From assembly GCA_026545765.1 (NCBI GenBank), contig CM048844.1, forward strand, positions 58,066,932 to 58,130,931: DNA of 64,000 nt. The letters are read 5' to 3'. A model generated the notes under the pieces. It did no database searches. It saw only the letters and a program-made list of their open reading frames with translations, and had not been told where the DNA came from. Positions 49,510 through 61,797 of the stretch are shown here, one piece after another (positions within the stretch are counted from its first letter, which is position 1; the number at the start of each line of letters is the position of its first letter). This stretch comes from Plantago major (Eukaryota; Streptophyta; Magnoliopsida; Lamiales; Plantaginaceae). The position numbers were made by a program, and so were the translations under genes.

Positions 49510-51397
49510 AGAAAATTACATTTGGTACCCCTTAAATTGACCCCCTTCACAGATTGGTCCCTTCTATTCGAACAATAACAGATGGCCCCCTGTAGTTGAC
49601 CAAAATTAAAAAACACTTCTCTCTCCTGCCATGTGGATTTAATTTTCTCTCTCCTTAAAAGAAAAGCTAAAACAAATTAAAATTTCTTACATTAATTAAA
49701 GTAAAGCAAAAATAACACATGGATCTATCTGTAATTAGCTTCCACAAATATAGGGAGCTATTTGTAATTGATTTTCAGGTAATTTTTGGTAATAACACTC
49801 CAAAAATACATGCACTAAAAATAATTTCCTCATAAACTTCTATGTAATTGATTGAACTGAATTATGTCCCTCTAAATCGTCAATGGGAATTGGAGGGAAA
49901 TTTTATCTCCAAAATATTCCTGCCCGGACCCTTACTAAATAGCCATGTTTGTGGCTTAGATGATAATGAAGTACTAGTAGTAATTAGGTATTTTAATTTC
50001 AGTTTAATGTATTTTTGTCGAGTGATCACAATTATCTCTTTTGTGGAGTGTATCAGAAGAACTTGTGATCAAATCACCATGTAATTTGCTTATGTTTACA
50101 ATGAAATGAAGATGATTAAATGGTGAAAAACCATTGTTAATGTTGTCTCTTGTTATTGTTGGTGGAGAGAGCAATAGAAATGCATTAACTGAATAACCAT
50201 TAAGCAGAAGAACTGAAAGCCAATTATGGGAGAACAGAGAGCAATTACATCAAATATATGAAGTTAATTTGATGAGCTCATCCACATGCTTAGCAGACTT
50301 TTGAAGAAATGCATTATGCCACCTTTCACCATAATATGTCATGGCCAGTTGAGTATTCAAGATACCATCAAGTCGTGAGTGCAGAACCTCTCGGACAAAG
50401 CTCGTCGAGTGGCCACACTCATCGTGAATGAGCTTTGAAGCAATGTTGGAAGCCCTCATACGTGGTCCAACCGCTGATCATCATTGCTCAATTCTCTTCG
50501 TGAAGTTGTTAGTTTTTTATCAAGAGTAGGGTTGTTCAAATTTTTTCCATGTTCGTCATTATGTATGTTTCCATGCATTCAAATATGTTAGTGTTATTAT
50601 GTGACTCATCATACAATAAGAGTATAGCAAATTACCCGATCCCCACATGAGATGATGGGCGAATCATTCTTTGATAGCCCTTAATTTTCATTGTTACTTG
50701 TTGTTTTTTGCTTGTCGCTTCTTGATGGTTTGTATTTATAGGTAAATTATAAAGATGAATGCAGATATGGACATGAAAACAATGGAAGAATTGAATTTGA
50801 CTCTTGGAATATGTATAATAGACCTTTGACTTTCATACATTGGTAGTTTCTGGTTTGTATTCGTGATATGCATTCAATCAATACAGGGTCCTGGTACATT
50901 TATTTGAAGTCAATAAAGGGACCTAGTACATTCTTCAGCATACTGAGAAACAGTTGAAAAATAGATTAATTGACTGATTACCTAAAATTAACTGAAATTT
51001 ACCAAAATTGACTAAACAAAATCTAAGTAAATTACAAATAAGTCCAGTTGGAAATTGATTTAAATCAATTACAAATAAGTCCCTGAATTTGTTATAGCTA
51101 ATTACTGACACATCCAACAACCTGTGTCACCAAATAATGGAGGAAAAAAAGAAAACGGAAAAGAAAAGAAAATAGGGAAACAAAATTAAAAAAACTCAAA
51201 AATCAAAATATTCAATGGCATTTTCGTTATTATTACCAACTTTGGCCACATCAAAAAGAATTATGTCATCATCAACTTTGACCCATTTGTAATATCGAAA
51301 ATTGCTCAGTTCAATTTTTGGATGTAACTGTTATTGTTCGAATAGAAGGGTTGAATTTTTTATTAGACCGAATTTAAGGGGTACCATAAGAAATTTG
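49510..51397. mobile_element. Mutator-like TIR element, 1.9 kb
   Basis: Left end GAGAAAATTACATTTGGTACC, shortened here to GGTACCCCTTAAATT, and CTTCTATTCGAACAATAACAG recur as their complements at the right (51335-51397). No transposase domain is seen. The interior holds two open frames, one of them on the minus strand at 50250-50459. Confidence 0.7.
50250..50459 (-). pseudogene. Unrecognised coding-like fragment inside the TIR element
   Basis: The minus-strand frame encodes 69 aa (MRASNIASKLIHDECGHS ... HVDELIKLTSYI) with balanced composition. Upstream the frame continues to a stop without a clear exon. It looks like a piece of a real protein captured by the element, but I do not recognise the family. 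Confidence 0.3.
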
Positions 51398-51871
51398 CCC
51401 GCTAATTAATTTACTAAACACCTCCATAAAAATCAACTAACTTATAGCTAAATAATTGACTACCAGCTAGCTTATGAGTTATGACCTAGGCTAACCATAT
51501 CCAAATACGCATATTGAGATCCCAAGTCATATACAGACTGTTTGGCAAAACGATTAAAGCTCAATTTTAAGCGGAGTCTCATCTTGCCTGACTAGCAACT
51601 TTAATCGAGTCGGAACATATCCGCGTTTAGTCCACCTAGTATTCACACTTAAATTAAATTTTCTCTCTCTACCAACTATTCACAACTCACTTTAAATTTT
51701 CATTCATTATAACAATATTGAAACTAATTGATCAAATAACATTAAAACCAATCAAATCATCTTAAAAGTTTACACACTTTATAATAACCCATAAGTATAA
51801 AACTTTAACTATATCCAAAATAAAATTTTGTAACTCAACTAAAGTTGAGTTAATATTTATATGTTAAATAG

Positions 51872-52123
51872 TACTCCCACCGTCCAATATTAAATGTTCA
51901 ATTTTAACTTTTTGAAGTCAACATTTTTGAATTTTGACTACGATTTAATTTTAAACCGTAAATGTAAAATGTTCGATTAAATTATATAATGAAACTTTAC
52001 TTTTAAAAGTTTAATTATATGATTTAGTTGACATTTTATATTTACAGTTTAATGTTAAATTGTAATTAAAGTTAAAAAATGGTGACCGTAAAATGTCAAA
52101 AATTGATCTGGACGGAGGGAGTA
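51872..52123. mobile_element. Stowaway-like MITE, 252 bp
   Basis: TACTCCCACCGTCC and GGACGGAGGGAGTA are the inverted ends. Longer inner inverted sequences (TTAAATGTTCAATTTTAAC type) allow near-complete folding. It lies about 200 bp upstream of the probable first exon of the translocator gene. Confidence 0.9.
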
Positions 52124-52259
52124 TATATGTTAAAATTAGATAAGCTAAAGTCGTAACATTAAATAAGTTTTGTTGGTTATAAATTAAATAATTGTGGTGA
52201 AATTTGATTTAATTGCAATTGATCATTCATGTTTGTTGTTGTCAAATCAGACTTAAGGT

Positions 52260-53460
52260 TAAGCAGTGTAGAATCTGTCTGTAACAGTGGTGGATACATA
52301 ATTTCAAGAAACAAAAGAGGAAAAGTAAAGAAGAAGCTTTGAGATCTGAGATTCTTCTTCTTCTTCCTCTCATTCTTTCCAACTTCTCTACAACCTCAGA
52401 TCTTCATAACCAACCTACCCAACTCATTCACATTTTTGCCGAGGATTTCTTGGATTTCAGGTTCGAATCTCTCTTCTTTTTACTTCGTTTTCAGTACTCA
52501 ATCTTGCCCGCATTGTGTTTCTTCTATTGTCCTACTACATTTTAGCTGCTGCTTTTCTACAATCACAAATGGTGATTATTGCAAGTTAATTTTTTTTTTA
52601 ATTGATTTGTCACTCAGTATCCGGTACATGGACTAATCCAGCCGAGCACTTCACTCCCCTCAAAAAGGGGCGGCTCTCCCATAGGTGTTTTTTATATCCA
52701 CAATCCCGAGACTTGTTATTGCAAGTTAATTGATTATGAGGCATGTGGTTAATTTTCACTAGTTCAATCAAGATTTCGACCTGTAACAAGGCATTCTCTG
52801 TTTTAACTCACTAACTACAAGATCAGTTAACCTAGGCAGGCTACAACGTTGTTTAAGTATATAATAGTGTTTGTTCTAGTAGCCAACCAACTGAATCTTC
52901 GATTATACGGTGGGAACTAGTTTTTGGCTATTCATGTGTCTCAGTGAGATGGGTGAAAGTTGTAGAACCAAAAAACGATAATGTTTTTATCTTTGATTGC
53001 TCAGCAAAATTCCAAGAAACAGTATACAAAAGATGAAACATTGTGTGGAACTGGAAATTACTAATCCCCATGTTCCCATTGTGCTTGCTGCTGAAATAGA
53101 ATAAAGAAAAAATGTAGAATGTACAATGTAGTGTTAATCTAATGTCGTATTTAATTTTTCGGGTTCAAGATGAATGTTATTTTGGTGTTATACAAATATC
53201 ATGTTCAGTATTCATTTTCCCTTTCTAATATTGCCTCACAGATTGACTTTATATACTGAATCTATCTCTTATGTTATCATCATCCTCTTCCAGGTAGTGT
53301 TGCCGCTATTTGTGTTTTGGTTACAGCTACCCCACTCAAAAGAAGGTGTTGTAATTTCTTGAATTCATGTTGGCAACACTTTGAGAGTAAAGCAGCATCT
53401 ATATCAGTGTAAATCGTGCATAGAAGTCAATTCGACAATTTCGGCAAGGTGATATTGCAG
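52260..53460 (+). other. Probable 5' UTR exon and UTR intron of the translocator gene
   Basis: A CT-rich leader (TCTTCTTCTTCTTCCTCTC near 52350) ends at a donor-like CAG-GTTCG near 52460. A clean acceptor TATTGCAG at 53453-53460 precedes the start exon. Plants often have an intron in the 5' UTR; the leader exon limits are inferred. Confidence 0.5.
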
Positions 53461-53488
53461 GCTTTATTGCTTGAAGCAGTACATAGAC

Positions 53489-56400
53489 ATGGTGTTCAAT
53501 AGAGAACTTCTACTAACCTACCTGTATCTCTTTGTGTATATAACACTGTCTTCGGGAGTTATCTTATATAACAAGGTAAATATTTTCTTTATTAATCCTC
53601 CGTTGGTCTCTTGTTTGTGGTTGATAGAGATGTTGATTATAGTTTATTAATTAATTGTCGCTGTTTATAGTGATTTTGTGCAATACTCAATAATAATGAT
53701 GGTAAATTGATGAAGATTGAGCTCTGTTTTACATGCATGGACATTTTGTTGTTCAAGCTCGCCTGTCATCAGTATCTACATGGATTCAGCAAGAGCAAAC
53801 TTTTGTTTATTCAGTCATTTTGGAAACATTTTTTAAGAATGGTTCCTACTTTATATAAGAATACCATATGATATGTCTTGATTCTGTTAGTACTTGGTCA
53901 GTTGACATCTGTCCCATAGTATAAATTATTTTCCATGCACATGACAGTGGGCTGTTGCTCATCTTGGTTGTTGCTTCTTTGCAGTGGGTTCTTTCACCGA
54001 AGTATTTCAATTTCCCGTTACCAATAACGCTTACCATGATTCATATGGGCTTTTCAGCGTTTGTGGCCTTCCTGTTGGTACGGGTTTTCAAGGTACAGTT
54101 TCTTGAAAATACTGAAACAATCATATACTGTATATTGTGATCCCCGTTGCACTATCATCGTTACTGGACATACTCATGTACAGTTTATCCATGATATTAA
54201 GCTGAAGAATCTCAGGCTCCCCCCCCCCCAAACAACTCACACACACACACACACAACCTTTCTAATTTCTTAGGAAGGTAAGCTTTAAATTCTAAAAGAT
54301 TTAATTTTCACTGTCCATTATATACGAAGAACCTGTCTGTTGTTCATCTTACTATGGAATCGTCTATTGTCTGCCTCCTAGAAAAACTAATACTTTTTTT
54401 TTTGTTTTGATCTTGCATTTTACAGACATGTGTTGCCTATTCCATGATTCTTACTATATCTTAGGATTCTTATACAGTCCTGTGATACTGTTTCTGCCAT
54501 TAGGTCTAGGACAATCATCAAATTACTTTTAATCGCTAGTTTTATGGGTGTGCCAAAAGTATATAATTGAACTACTAGAATCTCTCCATTCCTTTGATAT
54601 GAGTTGTAGGGAATCGAGGTCAAAAAGGCCAAATATGATTGTTGACATCTCCATGAGCCATGGTGACATTTACATATTCTGTTTCACGCTACTTGGCAAC
54701 AATACATGTTAGTGGTATTGCAACAATTATGTGTTAATAATTAGGTTCTATGCTTCAACAATGCAATGCAAATAATTTCAGAGCTTCATGTTTTCACTAG
54801 GACAACTATGTGCAAGTAATACTAGGTATATATACTGTGCCATCCCATTATTTTTCTGCTTCCAGTATGAATTTCTTGATAAATCCACCACTCCTCTCGA
54901 TTCTGAAAACCTTAGGTATTTTGTTTTCAATAGGTCTATCACTCTATATGTGTTCACTATCTTGTCCCACCTAGCGAAATTCTGCATTTCATTACTGGAG
55001 AAGCAATACGTCCTTTCCTGTCTTAGCTGGGGTAGCTTCAGTGCTTTCTTGCTTCGATATCTTTGTAACTTGAACAAAATGTTTGAATAGATTTGTGATT
55101 TATAGACTTTACTTATTGTTTCTTCAGGTTGTTGCACCAGTGAAAATGACTTTTCAAATGTAAGAGATGCATGCAGACCCTCTTTTTTATTCACATCATT
55201 CATCTTTCCATGTGTGAGTATGTGACCATCTCTTCCTAACTGATTTTGCAGATATGCAACATATGTGATTCCGATTAGTGCCTTCTTTGCATCTAGTCTT
55301 TGGTAAGTGTGGTGTTTTCTGGGTTTTGATCTGGTTGCGTTCATAAATGCCGTACTCTACCTCACTAGATTGACTCTTTTTGCTTGCTCATTCAGGTTTG
55401 GGAACACTGCTTACTTGTTCATCTCCGTCGCCTTCATCCAGATGCTGAAAGCCCTAAGTATGCTTATCTACATTCTGTTTTCTTTCCATCAAATAAATGT
55501 TCCCAATAAGTATACTGATCAAATTTGTTTGTTTTTGTACTTGATGGCAGTGCCAGTGGCCACTTTTCTCATGGGCGTTATTTGTGGCACCGACAAATTA
55601 AGATGTGATGTATTCCTGAACATGCTCTTTGTCAGTTTCGGTGTTGTGATATCTTCGTATGGGGAAATCTATTTCAATGTAGTCGGCACAACTTATCAAG
55701 TTTCGGGGATATTTGCTGAAGCCCTTAGGTTGGTTCTAACTCAAGTTCTACTCCAGAGACAGGGCTTGACGTTTACTCCTATCACTAGCCTATATTACAT
55801 TGCTCCTTGCAGGTAAACATTCTTGCACATATTGAGATCCATCTCTGTGTATATGAAGGACTGTTGTTTAAAAAATAAACATACCGAAATTAACGGCATT
55901 AACTGTTGGATGGAAAATATTCCTCATAAAATGCAAGAGCGGAGAAGTATAAGCAGTCGGCAGGAAACTGATTTTTTTTCCTGAATTGTATTAAGCTGGG
56001 TATTATCAAATCTGGTTTTGCAAACACTTCTTTCTGGTGATTCTTCTACAAATAAGCTATAATCAGTATCCAAAAAGCTTTTCACAGGCACTTACAGTTA
56101 TAATACGCCGAATCAGTTGTGAAATGCAGTCTTAGCTTAGCACCCTCCTTATCAAATATCCGACACATTAGAGCTGACACTAGACATTTTGCACGTGATG
56201 TACCTTATATTGCTACAAATAAAATTCATTATGTGATCCCCCAGTCAATGAATTAAGTACACGTATGAAAAAAGTTCATTTATTCTTCATGTATATAAAT
56301 ACTAACAAATTCTAATTTAGCTTCAAAAAACATCAAGGAGAACTAATTGAATATTTATGCTTCCTTGGAGAAGCAGCTGTGCCTGCAAGTTTTCTATGTT

Positions 56401-57169
56401 GCTGTGTTCTTATATATGGACTGCAAAACACTGAAAATTATATTTGTATCTTTCGTGTGAGCAGCTTCGTATTTCTCTTTGTTCCATGGTACCTGCTGGA
56501 GATGCCCGAAATGGAACTATCACAATTGCAGTTCAACGCTTGGATATTCCTCTCAAATGCGCTCTGTGCCTTGGCTTTAAATATCTCGATCTTTCTTGTA
56601 ATTGGTAGAACTAGTGCAGTGACCATTAGAGTTGCTGGGGTTCTCAAAGACTGGATACTCATTGCCCTTTCAACTGTGGTTTTTCCGGAATCAACCATCA
56701 CTACGCTAAACATAATCGGTTATGCAATTGGTAGTCTCTAAAATCTTGTTTATTCTCTTTTGATGCAATAAGCAGCTCCGAATGGCATAGTAATTGTTGA
56801 TCTTTGTGCAGCATTGTGCGGTGTTGTCTTGTATAATTACTTGAAGGCCAAGGAGGCCCGCTCATCCCCAGTTCCTGGAGAGAATACTACCACAAGAGAA
56901 ATTAGGGTAACAGTTCTTCCACATCAACAACGTATATAGTCTCATTATTCTCTATTCATGTTGGAGCACAGAGCTCACGTGAAGGTGATTGTTTTCTTGT
57001 CAATTATTTGCAGGAGATTAAGACAGAGAAGAGGTCGCTCTATCCTTATGATCAAGATGACAACCCGAGAAATGGAAGGAATGTATCTCATCTAGACACA
57101 AATGTGGACGAAGAAGCACCTCTCATTCCCTCTTCAAAGGGTCTATCATCTCGGACAAAGCCCAGTTAG
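53489..57169 (+). CDS. Sugar phosphate/phosphate translocator-like protein, 9 coding exons, 372 aa
   Basis: Coding exons: 53489-53575, 53985-54092, 55128-55159, 55252-55302, 55396-55457, 55551-55812, 56465-56730, 56812-56906, 57014-57169. All are GT-AG and the frame is open. The protein starts MVFNRELLLTYLYLFVY and has about ten hydrophobic segments. Conserved family blocks include ILYNKWVLSPKYFNFPLPIT, FGNTAYLFISVAFIQMLKAL, YGEIYFNVVGT, FAEALRLVLTQVLLQ and TIRVAGVLKDWILIALS. A hydrophilic tail ends in acidic EEAPLIPSS. It is a member of the drug/metabolite transporter superfamily, closest to the Arabidopsis At3g17430/At1g48230 group (from memory). No transit peptide is evident, so it is likely an endomembrane/Golgi-type carrier, substrate unknown. 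Confidence 0.93.
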
Positions 57170-57744
57170 CAACTGAGTTGAACCATTTTTTAGATTTATC
57201 ATCTTTAAGTAGAGCAGACTTTATATGTTAGTGGCTTTAGGGCGAGCTAACTGATAGACATGCACACAAACGTTCTTCAGTGTTTTGAAGAAATGCCATT
57301 TTTACCGAATTGTACTTTGACCGAAACATCAATTCATTGTGTAAATGAAGAAATAGTTCAATGTGCACTGACTATTTGAGTTTGCCCATTCCTTTCAACA
57401 ACATAACTGAATTCAAGTATTGTCCAGAATCAACAATGTGCATCATGTTAGGCACAAGAAATGAAACCAAAACAAACAGCATTTAGTAGAATTTTACGAA
57501 TACTCCAACACCCATCAGACAATTAAATTAGGAAACAGTAACACCCAAACTAGCATTATAAAAGCAAATACATTATGCATTCATAGTCTCAGATCAAAAT
57601 GGTTCACTTCTAATCACATTAGTAACTACAATTGTCCGGAACTCCAGAATGCTTTTCATCCATCCAAATTTTGTGTCTCCAAACCAACTACCATCACCAA
57701 TTCAAAACAGTACAGCATAAAACTGAAGAAATCACCTTACATCC
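57170..57744. other. Convergent 3' region between the translocator and U5-40K genes
   Basis: 575 bp without coding potential, containing both 3' UTRs. Confidence 0.6.
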
Positions 57745-58770
57745 TCAAATTTCACCAAGATAAATCTGTTTGTCACTGCTGCAAGACCCAATAATAGGCT
57801 CATCAGGGTGGAAAACACAATCATTCACTGACCCATTATGCCCGGGAAGCTTATACAACACACGACGTGAAGTAGTGTCCCATATGTAGACCATATAGTC
57901 GCTACTCCCTGCAGTGACCTTACTCCCATCTGGTGACCAACTGCATCTCAGCAAGTTCTTCTCCATATTGTGTTGATGCCCTTCCAAGATCTTCACACAC
58001 CGATTCTGCGAAGCATAGGGACGCATATCCCAAATTCGAAGTGTACAGTCCATGCTATTTGTCAGAAGGTATGAGCCATCAGGACTCAACTGCATTCCAG
58101 TAATCATGTCATGGTGGCCCTGAAGCTTCATTACTGGTTCAGTTCTTCGTAAATCCCAAACCTTAACTTCATCATCAATACCACCAGTATAAATCTTATC
58201 TGATGCATCGGAGAAGCTGACAGCTGTAATCTGGTATTTATCAGGGAAGCTCTGAACAGAGCCCCTTTGTCGCATGTCCCAGAGTTTTGCAGTCCCATCA
58301 TCTGAACCACTAACAATAAGTGGTGGGCCCCTTCGAGCCGGGCAGCAGGAATTCACAACAAACAAGTGTCCTATCATCTTCTTCACTTGCTTCCCAGTTT
58401 CGACATCCCATGCGCGTAAAGTTTTATCCGGGCTAGCTGATATTATCTGAGAACCATCAGTGGTCCATTGAACGTCTAAAACAGCATTCTTGTGCCCTCT
58501 CAAGACCATGAAGTTCTTACAATCACCATGCACGTTCCACAGGAAAATATCTCTATCATGTGAACCAGATGCGATAATGGTACCTGCTGGATTGAATTTC
58601 ATTGAGTAAACTGCACTCTGATGGCCAGAGAGCAACATGATTGGTGCTTCCAAGCTCGACGTCCTCTGTCTCCCATTTGGTCCAGGCACAGAAGACCCAA
58701 AGCTGTGACTGACACTTGACAGATCTGTTGGCTTTGGGCCAATTACAGATAGGGCACTTTCAACTTGCAT
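57745..58770 (-). CDS. U5 snRNP 40 kDa WD40 protein (SNRNP40-like), 341 aa, single coding exon
   Basis: The uninterrupted frame encodes seven WD40 repeats after a short Ser/Pro-rich N-terminus. LLSGHQSAVYSMKFNPAG opens repeat 1. WD dipeptides appear in WDVETGK, WDMRQRG, WDLRRTE, WDMRPYA and WDTTSRR, each preceded by a GH/SGS-D pattern. It ends CSSDKQIYLGEI. The order and sequence match the U5 snRNP 40K/PRP8-binding protein family, part of the spliceosome tri-snRNP in the nucleus. Length is normal for the family. The ATG at 58770 is preceded by a 5' UTR intron, so the gene is intronless only in its coding part. Confidence 0.95.
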   Translation of the reverse strand: MQVESALSVIGPKPTDLSSVSHSFGSSVPGPNGRQRTSSLEAPIMLLSGHQSAVYSMKFNPAGTIIASGSHDRDIFLWNVHGDCKNFMVLRGHKNAVLDVQWTTDGSQIISASPDKTLRAWDVETGKQVKKMIGHLFVVNSCCPARRGPPLIVSGSDDGTAKLWDMRQRGSVQSFPDKYQITAVSFSDASDKIYTGGIDDEVKVWDLRRTEPVMKLQGHHDMITGMQLSPDGSYLLTNSMDCTLRIWDMRPYASQNRCVKILEGHQHNMEKNLLRCSWSPDGSKVTAGSSDYMVYIWDTTSRRVLYKLPGHNGSVNDCVFHPDEPIIGSCSSDKQIYLGEI

Positions 58771-58833
58771 TGTTCCTTTCCTTCACCTTCACTTTCAATC
58801 CAAAGTTTAAATGAATTACAAGATTGTATGCAG

Positions 58834-60221
58834 CTGCAGAATTGCAATTCAGATAAATAGTTATGCATCAAGGGAGAGAAATTTGAATTAAAAGCAATGA
58901 TGTTGAAATAAGGAGTTACAAGTGCAAGGAGCATCAAGGAAATTGTAGATCATTGTATACTGATAATGAACTGTAGTTTTGTGTGGATCTACAATAAAGG
59001 ACAATTTACTTGTGTCTTTCCCTAGGTCCAACAGTCACAAAGTCTTATAACATCACCAAAGTTTTATGATTCACGTCATCTGAGTTTAGTTACTCTACCA
59101 ACTACCAAGTACAATAAGAAAGTACTAGTACCATAAAACATAGTCTAGTTCAGTAACTCTAACACCCAGAGAAGGCAATCAAACAAGTTGATCTCTCCAT
59201 TGTAAAGAAAGCATGAATCACATCTCAAAATCAGATAAGGATCATGCAAGAAGATCATAATGGCTCTAACTGCAGTTTAAAATATTAACTAATATTCGTG
59301 AATTCCATATACCCATATGACGGATTGTCAAATTGAAGTTTGCACCAACATAACTTTCCACAAACATGCTTTACAAGTATCTTTGGCTGGAAAAAGATTG
59401 TCTAATAGGTAAATGTTGTGAGGCTGTATGGGAGAAGTGCATGTGGTAATCCATTCAGGAATACGGAGATTGGCAGCATTAATACATACTCCATACATAC
59501 AGTAGCCATGATGTCTATGAACAAAATTGTCAAACTAACAGATCTTTCTCTCATAGAAACAAAAGAACTCAAATATATAGCAATAGTACAGGCCAGCGGG
59601 GAAATATATGTTCTCAATCAATCTTATGATGGAACTTTAAAGTACACAATTTTTATATTGCAACCCAGCATGGAAACCCAAATTTACAACTGAAAACACC
59701 AATAGCTCAATACCAACCAATAGTATATTATTGAATCAAGTAGGAGTATATCTACGAAAGCTTTTGCGTATAAAATTTCATGAAATCAGGTGCAAGTATT
59801 CGGTGGATCTTAGCAATTGTTGCATAAACATAAAGACACAAGTAGAAAACAAGTGTTTGCAAAGTGCAGATTTCCATAAATCAGCTGATAACAGAAGTAA
59901 AAAAAGAAAAGAAAAACCAATAAAATCAACACATATTGGAGTCATGGAAATCTAAATCATTAGCAATAGCTCAATTAGGCGAAATACCTATGAAATTAGT
60001 TAAGAAACAGAGAAAACCCTAGATTAGTTGACACAGTACAATAATATGCCCAAATTAGCAGCCGTTGAAATAAACCCTTTCAACTCGTACTGATTTTCCA
60101 TATTCGAGCTAAATCTCTCACAAGTTTAACATTGTAAGGCAAAATACAGAATGAAAAAGCTTTAAAAAATATCAAAATGAAAGCATGAAAGAATATTTGT
60201 TGTTCCATGAAGAAGACGAAC
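58834..60221 (-). other. Probable 5' UTR intron of the U5-40K gene
   Basis: On the minus strand an AATCAG-GTTCGTC donor at 60221 and a TTCTGCAG acceptor ending at 58834 bound 1388 nt with no conserved frame. The purine-rich leader (GAAGAAGAAACGAAGAAC) just upstream fits a first non-coding exon near 60222-60300. Confidence 0.55.
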
Positions 60222-60539
60222 CTGATTTTGAGCTTCGGTTTCTGTTGCAGTTCTTCGTTTCTTCTTCTGATTTCAAAATTTGCACTCTTAATTGCAAAAT
60301 TGGTTCCTCTAAAAGTTTGGGCCAAGGCCTGGGTGGCCCAACAAATTAAACTTCAACGGAATCCACTACCTCCTATTACAAAGTCTTACTTCCTTCTCTG
60401 GCAAATAGCTTCCCATTTGTTTGTTTTTTTTTTTTTTAGTAAGTATCCTAAAAAACACCCTCTAGATAAATACATAAAGACATACTTTATAATATTACAT
60501 ATTAACCCCAACAAAAACTAGTTGTTAAAAACATCCCAA

Positions 60540-61060
60540 CCCAAATGCTAGAAAGTGGGTCGAACTATAGTAATATGGGTCGGTATAAATACACAAAACC
60601 CTCAGCTCAAAACCCAACTCCTGCACATTTGTTCTGTCACTTTCTCTCTCTAATTTCTCTCGCCATTGAAACGAGCTCGCAACCGTGAAAAATCGCTAGA
60701 AATCAACCGTGAAAAATCGCTAAAAATCAACCGTGAAAATCACCGATTCATCTCGCCATTGTTGATTGTGCTTTTATATCTTCAGAAATCATAAAATCCG
60801 TGCGGAGAAAAGGTTAGGTGTGTTTCAAATGATTTTTTTGTGCTTTTTTTTGTGATTTGGTCGAGAAATCATGCTAGATAGCTTCGAATCCACCTAGATT
60901 GGAAAAATCAAGTTCGAAAAATTGTAGATCTAGAAGTATTCATCTATAATTTCGTGTTTTGATTGTAGCTCGTTGTTGTTTTATGCATTTACAAGGTGTA
61001 AATGTGCTTGCATAAGGATCCAGCGGTGTAATCATTTAAAATTAGACCTCAATCATGAAC
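60540..61060 (+). promoter_or_regulatory. Promoter-like leader preceding a phrase array
   Basis: A TATA-like TATAAATA (60584-60591) is followed by a TCTCTCTC-rich leader, three copies of AACCGTGAAAA (near 60681, 60709, 60730) and a donor-like AAAAGGTTAGG. The phrase array follows. The layout resembles 47.4-47.8 kb on the other strand. It diverges from the U5-40K gene. Confidence 0.35.
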
Positions 61061-61079
61061 TCAAATCTGAAAAAACAAG

Positions 61080-61797
61080 GTATACAACATTTCCATGTTC
61101 TTTCGTACATGCGCTATGTTCTCAACAATATTACCCATGTTCTTTAGAATATGTCCTATGTTTTCATTAAAAAACTGACAATCGTTTTGTGCTATATTTT
61201 TTGACAATATTATCTTGAGTTCTGTTTCTGACTGTATTTTCTATGTTCTCACATATATGTACTATCTTCTCACCAAGATACTCCATGTTCTCAACAATAT
61301 CCACTATGTTTTCTATGAAATAGTTGCTTTGTCCACGTGAAAATATTGTTTGCAGCGTAATCCATGTTCTATACCATTTTGCCTATATTCTCTGTAGTAT
61401 CCACTATATTTGCTATGAAATAGTTGTTATGTCCATATGAAAATCTTATTTGCAGTGTAATCCATGTTCTCTGCTATTTGCTCAGGTTTTCTACTATTTG
61501 ACCCATGATTACAATGTAGTGGTTGTTCTGGTCATGATGAATTTGTTTGCGATGAAATTCCATGTTCTATGCTATTTGATCCATGTTTTCTGCAGTTCGA
61601 CCCATGATTACAATGTAGTGGTTTCCCTACAACATGAGAAATTTGTTTGCATGACATTCCATGTTATTTGCTATTCGATCCATGATTTAGGCAGTTTGAC
61701 CCATGATTACAATGTAGTAGTTGATCTGCCATTATGAGGAATTTGTTTGCATGACATTCCATGTTATGTGCTATTTGATCCATGTTTTCAGCAGTTT
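61080..61797 (+). repeat. Irregular short-phrase array, core CCATGTTCT / CCATGATTACAATGTAGT
   Basis: Phrases CTATGTTCTC, CCATGTTCTATGC, TATTTGATCCATG and GACCCATGATTACAATGTAG recur about every 30-60 bases. The later part has a longer period of about 120 bases, containing GAATTTGTTTGCATGACATTC-like units. The right side is cut by an LTR at 61798. Confidence 0.8.
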
